Positions 5,501 through 13,201 are shown, counted from the stretch's first letter. The stretch: 16,457 nucleotides of DNA from Firmicutes bacterium UBA3572 (GCA_002375985.1 DFNH01000006.1:1-16457); one strand, 5' to 3'. Numbers and translations are program-made. Notes: generated by a model not told the origin, from the letters alone.

Positions 5501-7630
5501 ATGTGGCGTAAGTGCACCCTGCTGGCCGTCTGCTTTTTGATCGTTGCCGGACTAGGGTTTTTACCGTTTCAATATGCCGAAGCCGCGCGGACGGCCGTGG
5601 TTCAGGGAACGGAGGTGCTGTTGCGTTCCAGCCCGGGCATCGCCGCCGATAACATCGTAGGACAAGTATCCCGGGGCACCCGCTTGGCGGTGGTGGGCGA
5701 GGCGGGCGATTGGTGGCAGGTGCGCCGCTCCGACGGCAGCACAGCCTGGATCGCTGGCTGGCTGGTGCGGGTCGAGGAGCAAGCGGCTGCGGGTGATGAT
5801 TCTCAACACCGCGTGGAAGTGCACGTGAACGGCCGTAAGGTCAGTTTTCCTGATCAGCATCCGTTCATTGCCCCCGCATCCCAGCGCACCTACGTTCCGC
5901 TGCGCTTTGTCTCGGAGGCCTTGGGCGCGCAGGTCGACTGGGATGGGGCCAAGAAAGTGGTCATCGTAAGAAAAGGCGGAACCATGGTCCGGATGCTTGT
6001 CGGTGCCGGGACCGCGCAGGTAAACGGGGTTGACGTGTCTTTGGATGCCCCGGCGCGGCTGGTGGGTAACCGGACGATGGTGCCATTGCGCTTTGTGTCC
6101 GAGATTTTGGGGGCGGAAGTAGACTGGTTACCGCCGGAAGCCGGTCGGCCCGGCAGGGTGTTGATCACGGCCGCCGGCGGCACCGAAGAAGAATCGGCTG
6201 CAGGCCGGGTTGCCGTGGTGCAGGGGGACGGGGTGCGGTTGCGCTCCAGCCCGGTCATTGAGGATAACAATATTGTCGGCCATGTGTTTAAAGGAGACCG
6301 ATTGCCGGTGGTCGGAGAGTCGGGCGACTGGTTAAAGGTCCGGCGGGCCGACGGCCAAACGGCCTGGATCGCGGGTTGGTTAGTACGTATTGAGGGGAGG
6401 GCCGCACAACCGCAACCGCAACCGCAGCCGGAGCCGGAGCCTCAATCTTCGCCGCCGGCGGCACCGGCGCCGACACCACCGCCTGCGGACCAAGAGTTGA
6501 CCGGCAGTGTCATCGTGCGGGTGGATACGATTGAGGTGCGCAGCCAGCCCGGTAACCACTTTGCGGCCATCGCGCAGGCCACCAGAGGCTTCCGGTTGGG
6601 TCTGGTGTCTCAGCGAGGTGACTGGTACCAGATCAGGTTGCCCAGTGGTACCCTAGGCTGGGTCGAGGCGGCTGCGGTAGAAGTCGATCTTCAAACCCAG
6701 GTGCCGCCTTTGCCTTCGCGTGGTGATGATCGGGATCCGGATCCGGGGACTTTTGAAGCCGAGGTTTCGGGAAACCGGGTGATGATCACGGTCAGGTCCG
6801 CCGAGCCCATGCGTTACAGAGCCTTTCAACTGACGGGGCCGGCACGGTTAGTGATCGATGTCGAGGGGTTCCCCTTGGAAAAGCTGCCGGACCGGGTTTT
6901 GGACTCACCCGTGGTGGAACGGATACGCACGGGTGTGGTAGACGAACAATTCCGGTTGGTGTGCGACCTGAAGCAGGGTCTGAGCCATACCAGGTACCGC
7001 ACAAACCTGTCGGCCGACCACCGCACGCTGACGGTGGAGCTGTACCTGGCGAACAGCGCCCTGGAGGGCCGGGTGGTCGTGCTCGATCCGGGGCACGGGG
7101 GGCGCGATCCGGGCGCCATCGGACCCACTGATTTGCGGGAAAAAGACGTCTGCCTGGCCATTGCCCTGGAGGCGGCGCGCTTGCTGCGGGCAGAAGGGGC
7201 GGAGGTGATCCTCACCCGCTCGTCCGACCGGTCCGTAGAGTTGGATCGGCGGGCCGAAATCGCGAACCAGGCCGCTGCCGACGTGTTCGTAAGCATACAC
7301 AGCAATGCCAATGTGGACCGCGCCAAACACGGGATTAGCACTTACTGGTGGCCTTACCCGGACGGAGCAAGTCCCGGACAGGTGGCGGCCAGGCAGAGTC
7401 TGGCCCAGGCGTTGCAGGCGGCCCTGGTCGGTGAACTGCGGCGCCAGGACCTCGGCCTGTACCAGGCGCGGTTTGTCGTCCTCAGGGCAACACAAATGCC
7501 GTCGGCGCTGGTGGAAGTTTGTTTCATTTCGAACCCCGAAGAGGAGAGGCTGCTGGCCGACCGTGATTTCCAAGACCGGGCGGCGGCGGCGATCGCGGAA
7601 GGGATTAAGGCCTATTTTCAGAATTACTGA
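5501..7630 (+). CDS. N-acetylmuramoyl-L-alanine amidase, multidomain (SH3 / stalk / AMIN / Amidase_3)
   Basis: This secreted zinc enzyme cuts the bond between muramic acid and L-alanine in peptidoglycan. It is 709 aa. Residues 1-29 are a signal peptide. Then come a bacterial SH3 domain (31-92), a copper-amine-oxidase N-domain-like stalk (105-223) with the repeated VPLRFVSE block at 132-139 and 194-201, a second SH3 domain (236-298), and a Gln/Pro-Glu/Pro linker (303-328). A third SH3 domain (335-396), an AMIN domain (417-517) and the catalytic Amidase_3 domain (525-708) complete it. The zinc/catalytic set is complete: His532 in DPGHGG, Glu547 in LREKD, His600 in SIHSN and Glu672 in VEVCFISN. 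SH3 domains 1 and 2 are near copies. CAGGAGGAG lies 11 bases ahead of ATG 5501. Confidence 0.93.
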   Translation: MWRKCTLLAVCFLIVAGLGFLPFQYAEAARTAVVQGTEVLLRSSPGIAADNIVGQVSRGTRLAVVGEAGDWWQVRRSDGSTAWIAGWLVRVEEQAAAGDDSQHRVEVHVNGRKVSFPDQHPFIAPASQRTYVPLRFVSEALGAQVDWDGAKKVVIVRKGGTMVRMLVGAGTAQVNGVDVSLDAPARLVGNRTMVPLRFVSEILGAEVDWLPPEAGRPGRVLITAAGGTEEESAAGRVAVVQGDGVRLRSSPVIEDNNIVGHVFKGDRLPVVGESGDWLKVRRADGQTAWIAGWLVRIEGRAAQPQPQPQPEPEPQSSPPAAPAPTPPPADQELTGSVIVRVDTIEVRSQPGNHFAAIAQATRGFRLGLVSQRGDWYQIRLPSGTLGWVEAAAVEVDLQTQVPPLPSRGDDRDPDPGTFEAEVSGNRVMITVRSAEPMRYRAFQLTGPARLVIDVEGFPLEKLPDRVLDSPVVERIRTGVVDEQFRLVCDLKQGLSHTRYRTNLSADHRTLTVELYLANSALEGRVVVLDPGHGGRDPGAIGPTDLREKDVCLAIALEAARLLRAEGAEVILTRSSDRSVELDRRAEIANQAAADVFVSIHSNANVDRAKHGISTYWWPYPDGASPGQVAARQSLAQALQAALVGELRRQDLGLYQARFVVLRATQMPSALVEVCFISNPEEERLLADRDFQDRAAAAIAEGIKAYFQNY

Positions 7631-7647
7631 TGGGTGTCAAAGCGTCC

Positions 7648-7681
7648 AGGCCTCCGGCGCACCGGCTGTCGGAGGCCTTTT
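7648..7681 (+). terminator. terminator after the amidase gene
   Basis: AGGCCTCCG (7648-7656) pairs with CGGAGGCCT (7670-7678) around a 13-base loop and is followed by TTTT. It separates the amidase from the racemase operon. Confidence 0.8.
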
Positions 7682-7715
7682 GCTTGGCCGCAATTAACTC
7701 CGGAGAGAATAAATA

Positions 7716-7743
7716 TTGAACGGGCAACATTTGATGTTAGAAT
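7716..7743 (+). promoter_or_regulatory. candidate promoter of the murI operon
   Basis: TTGAAC (7716-7721) and TAGAAT (7738-7743) are 16 bases apart. They lie between the amidase terminator and the TTG start of the racemase gene, 37 bases before that start. Confidence 0.55.
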
Positions 7744-7780
7744 ACAGGGGGTAGAACCAGACCGCCGGGGAGGGAAAAGC

Positions 7781-8626
7781 TTGGCGCAGGGCACGGTCGG
7801 GCTCTTTGATTCCGGCGTGGGTGGTCTCACCGTCGCCGCAGAAGTTTTTCGGATGCTGCCGGAACAACGGGTGATCTACTTCGGTGATACGGCACACGTC
7901 CCTTACGGAGGGCGTTCCGTGAACGAATTGGTTACCCTCGCCGACCGGATTATTTCCTTTCTCTGTACCCAGGGTGCACGGTACATTATTTTTGCCTGCA
8001 ACACCAGTTCCGCTGTTTCCCTCCAGGTGCTGCGTGACCGGTATCAGGTGCCGATGACCGGTCTGATCGAACCGGGGGCCGCGGAAGCGGTGCGGGTTTC
8101 GACCGCCGGCCGTATCGGTGTGATTGCTACCGAGGCGACCGTCAGAGCCGGTGCTTACGCCAGGGCGATTAAGGAAATCAGTCCGGACTGCGAGGTATTC
8201 AGCAAGGCGACGCCGCAACTGGTACCCTTGGTAGAAGCAGGAGAGATTGACACGCCAAGGGCGGAGGGCGTACTGCGGGCTTACCTCGAACCGTTAAAGG
8301 AGATAGGTATCGACACGCTGATCTTGGGCTGTACTCACTATCCGTTTCTGCGGCGACCGATCGCGCGCATTTTGGGCACGGGGGTCCGCCTAGTGGATCC
8401 GGCGGCGGCTACCGTTCGTGCGGCCATGCTTAATATTCGCCGTCTTGGTCTGCTACCTGGCGACCGTTCCCATCCAAAGACGGGGGCAAACTCCGCCGGA
8501 CACCTTTTTTATGTGAGTGGCCCGGTCGGACCTTTTGCGTCCGTGGTCCGGCGGTTTTTGGGGTGTGAGCCGGGTCTCGTGGTCCAAGTAAACCTGGATC
8601 ATAAACCAAAGACGACCGGAGGTTAA
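7781..8626 (+). CDS. murI: glutamate racemase
   Basis: MurI converts L-glutamate to the D-glutamate used in peptidoglycan precursors, in the cytoplasm and without a cofactor. I chose the TTG start at 7781 (protein begins MAQGTVGLFDSGVGG), because it follows GGGGAGGG by about eight bases and the family normally begins just before DSGVGG. The frame is open further upstream, but that would run through the promoter. The 281-aa length is normal. Both catalytic cysteines are present: Cys73 in FACNTSSA and Cys184 in LGCTHYPF. Asp10 in FDSGVGG and the block YFGDTAHVPYG also fit. The gene leads a tight run of five genes with the same orientation. Confidence 0.95.
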   Translation: MAQGTVGLFDSGVGGLTVAAEVFRMLPEQRVIYFGDTAHVPYGGRSVNELVTLADRIISFLCTQGARYIIFACNTSSAVSLQVLRDRYQVPMTGLIEPGAAEAVRVSTAGRIGVIATEATVRAGAYARAIKEISPDCEVFSKATPQLVPLVEAGEIDTPRAEGVLRAYLEPLKEIGIDTLILGCTHYPFLRRPIARILGTGVRLVDPAAATVRAAMLNIRRLGLLPGDRSHPKTGANSAGHLFYVSGPVGPFASVVRRFLGCEPGLVVQVNLDHKPKTTGG

Positions 8627-8632
8627 TGTGGC

Positions 8633-9628
8633 TTGTGTACACTAGACAAGGTAGGCATCACCACGACCATACCGGTGGAGGTGGTTTATGCGGCCGGTTG
8701 GAGGCCGGTGGACTTAAACAACGTTTTCATTACCAGCACCGATCCGCGATTGTTAGTGGAGGAAGCCGAAACGGCGGGCTACCCGCGCAACGTATGCGCC
8801 TGGATCAAGGGTATTTACGCTACGGTGCTCCGAGATAAAGACTTGCGTACCGTCATCGCGGTGACCCAGGGGGATTGCAGCAATACCCACGCCCTCATGG
8901 AGACTTTACAGTTGGCCGGACGGCGCATTATTCCCTTTGCCTATCCCTTTGACCGGGACTACGATTTCTTGAAACTGCAGATCGAAAAGCTGATGGCCTA
9001 CTTCGGCGTGGACTGGCACCAGGTGCGGGAGGCCAAAGCCCGGCTGGATCGGGTCCGCCGTCTCGTCTGGGAACTGGACCGCCTGACCTGGGAAGAAAAC
9101 CGAGTGGGAGGCTGGGACAACCATTACTTTCAGGTGGGGTGCAGCGATTTTGAAGGAAATCCGGAGGAATTCGGGGCGCGGGTGGCCGGCTTCCTCGAGC
9201 GGGCCAAAAGCACGCCACCCCGGAAAGAGGCCATCCGCTTGGGGTACATCGGGGTGCCGCCGATTTGCGGGGACATCTACGCGTACCTGGAGGCGCAAGG
9301 AGCGCGGGTCGTTTATAACGAAACGCAGCGCCAGTTTGCCACGCCTTTCGAGGTTGAGGATTTGGTGGAACAATATCGTCTGTACAGCTATCCTTACGGC
9401 ATCTTTTACCGTTTAGAGGATATCAAACGTGAGCTAAAAAGGCGGGAGGTGCACGGGGTGATCCATTACGTCCAGAGCTTTTGCTTCCGGCAGATTGAAG
9501 ACCTAATCGTGCGTCACGAATTACCGATTCCGGTCCTGACCGTGGAAGGGGACAAGCCAGGCCGGGTGGACGCGCGCACCCGGATCCGCCTGGACGCCTT
9601 CGTGGAGATGCTGGCGCAAAGGAGGTGA
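8633..9628 (+). CDS. 2-hydroxyacyl-CoA dehydratase-like (HgdB/FldB family) protein
   Basis: This 331-aa protein belongs to the family of the small [4Fe-4S] subunit of 2-hydroxyacyl-CoA dehydratases. Signs are the N-terminal TTTIPVEVVYAAGWRPVDLN, Cys82 in the TQGDCSNTH block, IPFAYPFDRD, the late segment GVPPICGDIYAYLE, and Cys284 in YVQSFCFRQIED. Cys55, Cys82 and Cys284 are candidate cluster ligands. It is a single protein: the partner subunit and the ATP-dependent activator are not in the window, so a true dehydratase role is unproven. The only in-frame start near the ribosome site GGAGG (8618-8622) is TTG 8633, six bases after murI stops. Its stop overlaps the next gene's ribosome site, so translation is probably coupled. 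Confidence 0.82.
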   Translation: MCTLDKVGITTTIPVEVVYAAGWRPVDLNNVFITSTDPRLLVEEAETAGYPRNVCAWIKGIYATVLRDKDLRTVIAVTQGDCSNTHALMETLQLAGRRIIPFAYPFDRDYDFLKLQIEKLMAYFGVDWHQVREAKARLDRVRRLVWELDRLTWEENRVGGWDNHYFQVGCSDFEGNPEEFGARVAGFLERAKSTPPRKEAIRLGYIGVPPICGDIYAYLEAQGARVVYNETQRQFATPFEVEDLVEQYRLYSYPYGIFYRLEDIKRELKRREVHGVIHYVQSFCFRQIEDLIVRHELPIPVLTVEGDKPGRVDARTRIRLDAFVEMLAQRR

Positions 9629-9633
9629 CCGCG

Positions 9634-10392
9634 TTGGAAATGACTGTGCTCGGCTGCTGGGCGCCGTATCCGCGGGCGGGCGGTGCCTGTTCCGGTTACC
9701 TGATCCGTGGTGGGGGTGTAACGCTCCTTCTGGATGCCGGTAACGGCAGTTTTAGCCGGTTGCAGGGCATAATGGATTTTAGGGAGCTTTCGGCGGTGGT
9801 TATTACGCATTATCATACCGATCATTGTGCCGATCTGTTCTGTTTGCGCCACGCCATTAAGGGCGCCCGCCGGGACGGCAGCCGGAAAGAGCCCCTGACA
9901 CTCTACGCCCCCGGCGAACCGCGGGACGACTTTGAGCGCCTGGCGGGAAGCGGCGGGGATTTCCGGGTCCGGTTCATCGAGGAATTGCCTTTGACGGATG
10001 GAATCCGGAGGACAGAGATGGGGGGACTGGGCCTCGAGTTTTGGTCTAATCGCCACTCTTTGCCTGCTTATGGAGTAGCCGTTACCGGTGGTGGCCGGCG
10101 GCTGGTGTATGCGGGCGATACCGGTCGTTTTCCGGAACTGGCCCGTTTCTGGGCGGGGGCCACGCTTTTGCTTTGCGAGGCCAGCGGTTTTGCCCGGGAC
10201 GAGGAGCAAATCGGATCGGTGCACCTCACCGCCCGGCAGGCCGGGGAACTGGCCGAAGAGAGCCAGGCGGCCCGGTTGGTGCTCACTCATTTTTGGCCGG
10301 AATACGAACCGGAAGCGCTGCGGGCTGAAGCAGCCGCGGTGTGCCGGTGTCCGGTACTGGCGGCACGCGAGGGTGACACTTATCGTTGTTGA
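9634..10392 (+). CDS. MBL-fold metallo-hydrolase (YhfI/RNase Z-like)
   Basis: This is a zinc-dependent hydrolase of the metallo-beta-lactamase fold. TTG 9634 is the best start, because AAAGGAGG ends eight bases before it. A GTG at 9625 lies inside that site, and an ATG at 9640 is also possible. The protein is 252 aa. It shows the metal motif HYHTDH (His59, His61, Asp63, His64), then His141 in RHSLPAYG, Asp162 in AGDTGRF, His197 in the HLTARQAGE block that RNase Z-like proteins share, and His219 in LTHFWP. The N-terminal LGCWAPYP and ACSGYLI resemble Bacillus YhfI. It lacks the flexible arm of tRNase Z, so the substrate is unknown. It lies between the dehydratase-like gene and rph. Confidence 0.88.
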   Translation: MEMTVLGCWAPYPRAGGACSGYLIRGGGVTLLLDAGNGSFSRLQGIMDFRELSAVVITHYHTDHCADLFCLRHAIKGARRDGSRKEPLTLYAPGEPRDDFERLAGSGGDFRVRFIEELPLTDGIRRTEMGGLGLEFWSNRHSLPAYGVAVTGGGRRLVYAGDTGRFPELARFWAGATLLLCEASGFARDEEQIGSVHLTARQAGELAEESQAARLVLTHFWPEYEPEALRAEAAAVCRCPVLAAREGDTYRC

Positions 10393-10437
10393 AGCGAGGG
10401 CGCATAGAACGCCCGATAAGACAGGAGGGATAGAATT

Positions 10438-11184
10438 ATGGTACGGGTGGACGGCCGGGAAGCGGTGCAGATGCGTCCGGTGCGGATAACCCGGCATTAT
10501 AACAAATATGCGGAGGGGTCGGTGCTGATCGAAATGGGTGACACCCGGTTAATCTGCACCGCCACGGTTGAGGAGCGGGTTCCGACCTTTTTGAAGGGTA
10601 CGGGAAAAGGCTGGGTGACCGCCGAATACGGAATGTTGCCCCGAGCCACCGGTGTTCGAGTGCCCCGGGAAGCCGTGAAAGGCCGCCCCGGTGGTCGTAC
10701 CTTTGAAATCCAGCGGCTGATCGGCCGGGCCCTGCGAGCGGTGGTTGACCTGGAAGCCCTGGGCGAACGTACGGTGATTCTAGATTGTGATGTGCTCCAG
10801 GCGGACGGCGGGACGCGGACGGCGGCGATTACCGGAGCCTTCGTGGCCCTGGTGGACGCTTTGCAGGCGCTGGTCACCGCCGGAGTACTGCCCCGTCTTC
10901 CGGTGCGGGATTACGTAGCTGCCGTCAGCGTGGGTCTCTTTGAGGGAGAGGCCGTGCTTGACCTCTGTTTTGCGGAGGATTCGGCGGCCGACGTGGACTT
11001 CAACGTGGTGATGACCGGTGCGGGGCGTTTCGTAGAGCTGCAGGGAACCGGTGAGAACGCAACTTTTGACCGGGCCGAAGTGGAACGCCTGCTTGACCTG
11101 GCGGTTTCCGGCATACAAGAACTGCTGGCGTACCAGCGGGATGTTCTCGGTGCGGTAGGGGAACAAATCGGCAGGGAGGCGTAA
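10438..11184 (+). CDS. rph: ribonuclease PH
   Basis: RNase PH is a phosphate-dependent 3'-exonuclease that trims tRNA 3' ends in the cytoplasm, normally as a hexamer. The 248-aa length is typical. The start MVRVDGREAVQMRPVRI, the YGMLPRAT segment, GRTFEIQRLIGRALRA (phosphate-site Arg87), GGTRTA at 124-129 and the metal-binding run EDSAADVDFNV (Asp181, Asp185, Asp187) are all present. ATG 10438 follows AGGAGGG. Seven tRNA genes lie in this window, all encoding CCA. rdgB begins seven bases after the rph stop, with its ribosome site inside rph. Confidence 0.96.
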   Translation: MVRVDGREAVQMRPVRITRHYNKYAEGSVLIEMGDTRLICTATVEERVPTFLKGTGKGWVTAEYGMLPRATGVRVPREAVKGRPGGRTFEIQRLIGRALRAVVDLEALGERTVILDCDVLQADGGTRTAAITGAFVALVDALQALVTAGVLPRLPVRDYVAAVSVGLFEGEAVLDLCFAEDSAADVDFNVVMTGAGRFVELQGTGENATFDRAEVERLLDLAVSGIQELLAYQRDVLGAVGEQIGREA

Positions 11185-11190
11185 ATTAAG

Positions 11191-11817
11191 ATGGCCAAAT
11201 TAATCCTGGCTACTAGGAACGAAGGCAAGGTGCGGGAGATTGTCGCCCTGCTTGCGCCGTTAGGCGTGGAGGTGGTTTCATTGGCGGCCTATCCCGAGAT
11301 CCCGGAGGTGGCCGAGGATGGCGATACCTTCGTGGAAAACGCCCTGGCCAAGGCCCGGACGGTAATGACGTATACCGGTCGACTAGTTATGGCCGATGAC
11401 TCGGGGTTGGAAGTGGATGCCCTGAACGGTGCTCCGGGAGTACATTCGGCCCGGTTTGCGGGCGAGCCCAGGGACGACGCCCGGAACAACCAAAAGCTTT
11501 TGCATCTGCTCCAAGGAGTGCCTTTTGAACAAAGGACCGCCCGGTTTCGGTGTGTGATCGCCCTGGTGGCTCCCGACGGTACCGAACGGATCAGTGAAGG
11601 AGTCTGTGAGGGTTTAATTGGGTTCGAGCCCCGGGGAACGGGGGGATTCGGATATGACCCCCTGTTTTACGTACCCGATTTAGGCAAGACCTTTGCCGAA
11701 TTGGACCTGGAAACCAAAAACCGTATCAGTCACCGGGCGCGGGCCCTGCTGGCCGCCCGGGACGTGGTGGCCGACATGCTTGGGCTGCGAAACGTTTTGA
11801 CGAAGGCTGAGGATTAA
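11191..11817 (+). CDS. rdgB: XTP/dITP pyrophosphatase (HAM1 family)
   Basis: RdgB removes non-canonical purine triphosphates (XTP, dITP, ITP) to the monophosphates, protecting DNA and RNA. It is 208 aa, with the substrate-binding start ATRNEGKVREI (7-17), catalytic Asp70 in MADDSGLEVDAL, PGVHSARFAG (82-91), the base-binding GTGGFGYDPLF (149-159), and SHR at 180-182. The ribosome site GGGAGG sits in the end of rph, so the two are co-translated or at least co-transcribed. The order rph-rdgB is the same in Bacillus (rph-ysnA). The 3' end of the gene contains the -35 box of the following tRNA-Gly promoter. Confidence 0.95.
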   Translation: MAKLILATRNEGKVREIVALLAPLGVEVVSLAAYPEIPEVAEDGDTFVENALAKARTVMTYTGRLVMADDSGLEVDALNGAPGVHSARFAGEPRDDARNNQKLLHLLQGVPFEQRTARFRCVIALVAPDGTERISEGVCEGLIGFEPRGTGGFGYDPLFYVPDLGKTFAELDLETKNRISHRARALLAARDVVADMLGLRNVLTKAED

Positions 11818-11825
11818 GTTATAAT
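11797..11825 (+). promoter_or_regulatory. promoter of tRNA-Gly, inside the end of rdgB
   Basis: TTGACG (11797-11802) and a perfect TATAAT (11820-11825) are 17 bases apart. The -35 box lies in the last codons of rdgB, and the -10 box follows its stop. Confidence 0.8.
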
Positions 11826-11836
11826 TATGGTGCTGT

Positions 11837-11910
11837 GCGGGTGTAGCTCAATGGTAGAGCACCGGCCTTCCAAGCCGGGTACGTGGGTTCGATTCCCATC
11901 ACCCGCTCCA
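11837..11910 (+). tRNA. tRNA-Gly, anticodon TCC
   Basis: The acceptor stem GCGGGTG (11837-11843) pairs with CACCCGC (11900-11906), and discriminator T and CCA are encoded. The anticodon loop is CTTCCAA, giving TCC, which reads GGA/GGG. The D-arm GCTC/GAGC and the T-loop TTCGATT are normal. Confidence 0.95.
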
Positions 11911-11930
11911 CCACGTTGCTGACTAAAATC

Positions 11931-11957
11931 AAACCGCCCGGATTCCGGGCGGTTTTT
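11931..11957 (+). terminator. terminator after tRNA-Gly, possibly bidirectional
   Basis: AAACCGCCCGG (11931-11941) and CCGGGCGGTTT (11945-11955) form a perfect 11-bp stem with a 3-base loop and a TTTTT tail. The A-rich left side may also stop minus-strand transcripts from the small gene that ends at 11982. Confidence 0.9.
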
Positions 11958-11981
11958 GGTATCCATATGCATCGCCGCCTA

Positions 11982-12173
11982 TCACTTGAATATTGACTTC
12001 CACAGTCGGGTCAGGAAAGACTGCTTGGGTGCGCTGGCGGCAACACTCGCAGGCTTGGAGCCCGAAGGCGCGGCGGTGCTGCTGGCCGAGGCGGTCTCGG
12101 CCTTTCCGGGAGAATGCCTTTTAAGCATTTCGGCTACGTTGTTATCGATCAGTTCTTTGTAATTCAGAAACAT
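11982..12173 (-). CDS. small protein of unknown function with amphipathic C-terminus
   Basis: This is a predicted 63-aa protein starting at ATG 12173, seven bases after GGAGGG, which is why I prefer it to ATG 12179. It has three parts. A polar head is MFLNYKELIDNNVAEMLKRH. A low-complexity Ala/Ser/Pro/Lys linker lies at about residues 23-50. The basic, aromatic tail SFLTRLWKSIFK could lie on a membrane surface as an amphipathic helix. There is no transmembrane segment. It converges on tRNA-Gly and ends 25 bases before the shared terminator. I do not recognise the family. The opposite strand is also open (11956-12162) but lacks a ribosome site. Confidence 0.55.
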   Translation of the reverse strand: MFLNYKELIDNNVAEMLKRHSPGKAETASASSTAAPSGSKPASVAASAPKQSFLTRLWKSIFK

Positions 12174-12186
12174 TGACATTCCCTCC

Positions 12187-12478
12187 TCTCACTATGGAAA
12201 ATAGGATTTCCTGGGCGCCGCCGGCTTGAAGCCGTTTAATCTTGCCGGGTTCTTGCTGCGAAAAGGGAAAAGAGCAGTTGCGGGAACCCTAGACGTGCGT
12301 TGTTATTGATAATTACGGTGGGCGAACGCCGGGTATGCTGCATCTTGCACCGTTCGGTGACCTTTACCTTTGCGTTTTATTTTTCGACACAGGAGAAGAG
12401 AATATACCTTCTGATAACTCAGAATTTTAAGAGAATATTATGCAACCACGGCGTCCGGCCAGGTGTTTTCCACTTATC
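12187..12478. other. intergenic region without a recognised gene
   Basis: This is the leader side of the small minus-strand gene and the upstream side of the tRNA-Arg(TCT) promoter. It contains a small inverted repeat, CACCG/CGGTG, near 12348-12359. A 60-codon plus-strand frame (12300-12482) has no ribosome site and an atypical composition, so I do not call it. I see no riboswitch signature. Confidence 0.4.
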
Positions 12479-12507
12479 TTGAACACGACTGCCGGACATT
12501 GTATAAT
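12479..12507 (+). promoter_or_regulatory. promoter of tRNA-Arg(TCT)
   Basis: TTGAAC (12479-12484) and a perfect TATAAT (12502-12507) are separated by 17 bases, 15 bases before the tRNA. Confidence 0.82.
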
Positions 12508-12521
12508 ACTACCGTGATTGT

Positions 12522-12597
12522 GTCCCAGTAGCTCAGCGGACAGAGCAACGGCCTTCTAAGCCGTGGGCCGGGGGTTCGAATCCCTCCTGGGACGCCA
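12522..12597 (+). tRNA. tRNA-Arg, anticodon TCT
   Basis: The acceptor stem GTCCCAG (12522-12528) pairs with CTGGGAC (12587-12593). The discriminator is G and CCA is encoded. Stem ACGGC/GCCGT closes loop CTTCTAA, giving anticodon TCT for AGA/AGG codons. Those codons are common in the foreign insert at 4001-5229 and rare in the core genes. Confidence 0.95.
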
Positions 12598-12613
12598 TAT
12601 GTCTGACCGAAGC

Positions 12614-12640
12614 GCGAGCGTGGTGCACGCTCGCTTTTTT
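12614..12640 (+). terminator. terminator after tRNA-Arg(TCT)
   Basis: GCGAGCG (12614-12620) and CGCTCGC (12628-12634) form a perfect 7-bp stem with a 7-base loop, followed by six T. Confidence 0.88.
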
Positions 12641-12741
12641 GGCGCACGTGGTCTTGAAGGGACGTTTTGGTCATGAATATCTTAGAAGCGGCGAAAGCAA
12701 AACTATGCACGACCAGTGCGCATCAAGACTAATGGAACGGG

Positions 12742-13110
12742 ATGCCCAGCATGGAACAAGTGGTAAATATGATTCACGAAGCTGTTCGGCAATCAGATAA
12801 CTGGGCGCGTAAAGGCTGGTCCCTTGTTTTCGGCCCTAACGACAGAGAAATCAGAAGCTTGGCCGAGGCGCAAAAGGCCCAGGAGCAAGGTTTAGAAGGT
12901 GCGGCTGATGCCTTGGCGTACTGGCGGGAGGTAGCCGACTCCGGCCGCCGTTGCGTTGAGCTCGGGCACCGCTTGTTGCGGCTTTACCGGCAGGGACGGT
13001 TAAACCAGGCCCTGGACTTGGCTCAAGAATGTGTTCTGATCGAGAAACAGTACGGCTGTGATTCTACCTGGGGTCCCGTGATGAACGCCATCGAGGCCCA
13101 AATCCACTGA
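12742..13110 (+). CDS. hypothetical protein, 122 aa, helical
   Basis: I do not recognise this protein. It is predicted to be almost wholly helical and soluble, with no signal peptide and no membrane span. It is rich in Gln, Glu, Ala and Arg, for example ELGHRLLRLYRQGRLNQALD at about 74-93, which has the spacing of a TPR-like helix pair, and ECVLIEKQYGCDSTWGPVMN near the end. The start is uncertain: ATG 12742 (MPSMEQ) is preceded by GGAACGGG, and ATG 12751 is three codons later. A stop codon lies three codons upstream of ATG 12742 in the same frame. GC-rich codon use is like the host core. It lies between a tRNA-Arg terminator and the tRNA-Leu terminator on the other strand. Confidence 0.6.
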   Translation: MPSMEQVVNMIHEAVRQSDNWARKGWSLVFGPNDREIRSLAEAQKAQEQGLEGAADALAYWREVADSGRRCVELGHRLLRLYRQGRLNQALDLAQECVLIEKQYGCDSTWGPVMNAIEAQIH

Positions 13111-13161
13111 ACCCCAAACAGATGCTTCCCGCCAAGGATCAATCCGACCGGTATACCCAGA

Positions 13162-13190
13162 CAAAATAGAAAACACTCCCAATCCGGGAG
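13162..13190 (-). terminator. terminator of tRNA-Leu (minus strand)
   Basis: Read on the minus strand, CTCCC and GGGAG (13186-13190 and 13176-13180) form a short stem followed by TGTTTTCTATTTTG. It lies 12 bases beyond the tRNA 3' end. Confidence 0.7.
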
Positions 13191-13201
13191 CCTGATATTT
13201 A

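Noticed and set aside
6905..7573. A 222-codon minus-strand frame inside the amidase gene
   Set aside because: GC-rich shadow of the catalytic domain, with no ribosome site and no recognisable domain.
7634..7780. Longer N-terminus for glutamate racemase
   Set aside because: It runs through the amidase terminator and the promoter. The family begins next to DSGVGG.
9514..10497. A 327-codon minus-strand frame across the MBL gene
   Set aside because: Antisense to a clear MBL-fold gene. The long frame reflects high GC at third positions.
12474..12710. A 78-codon minus-strand frame over tRNA-Arg(TCT) (contains GGIRTPGPRLRRPLLCP)
   Set aside because: This is the well-known false protein produced by reading the antisense strand of a tRNA gene.
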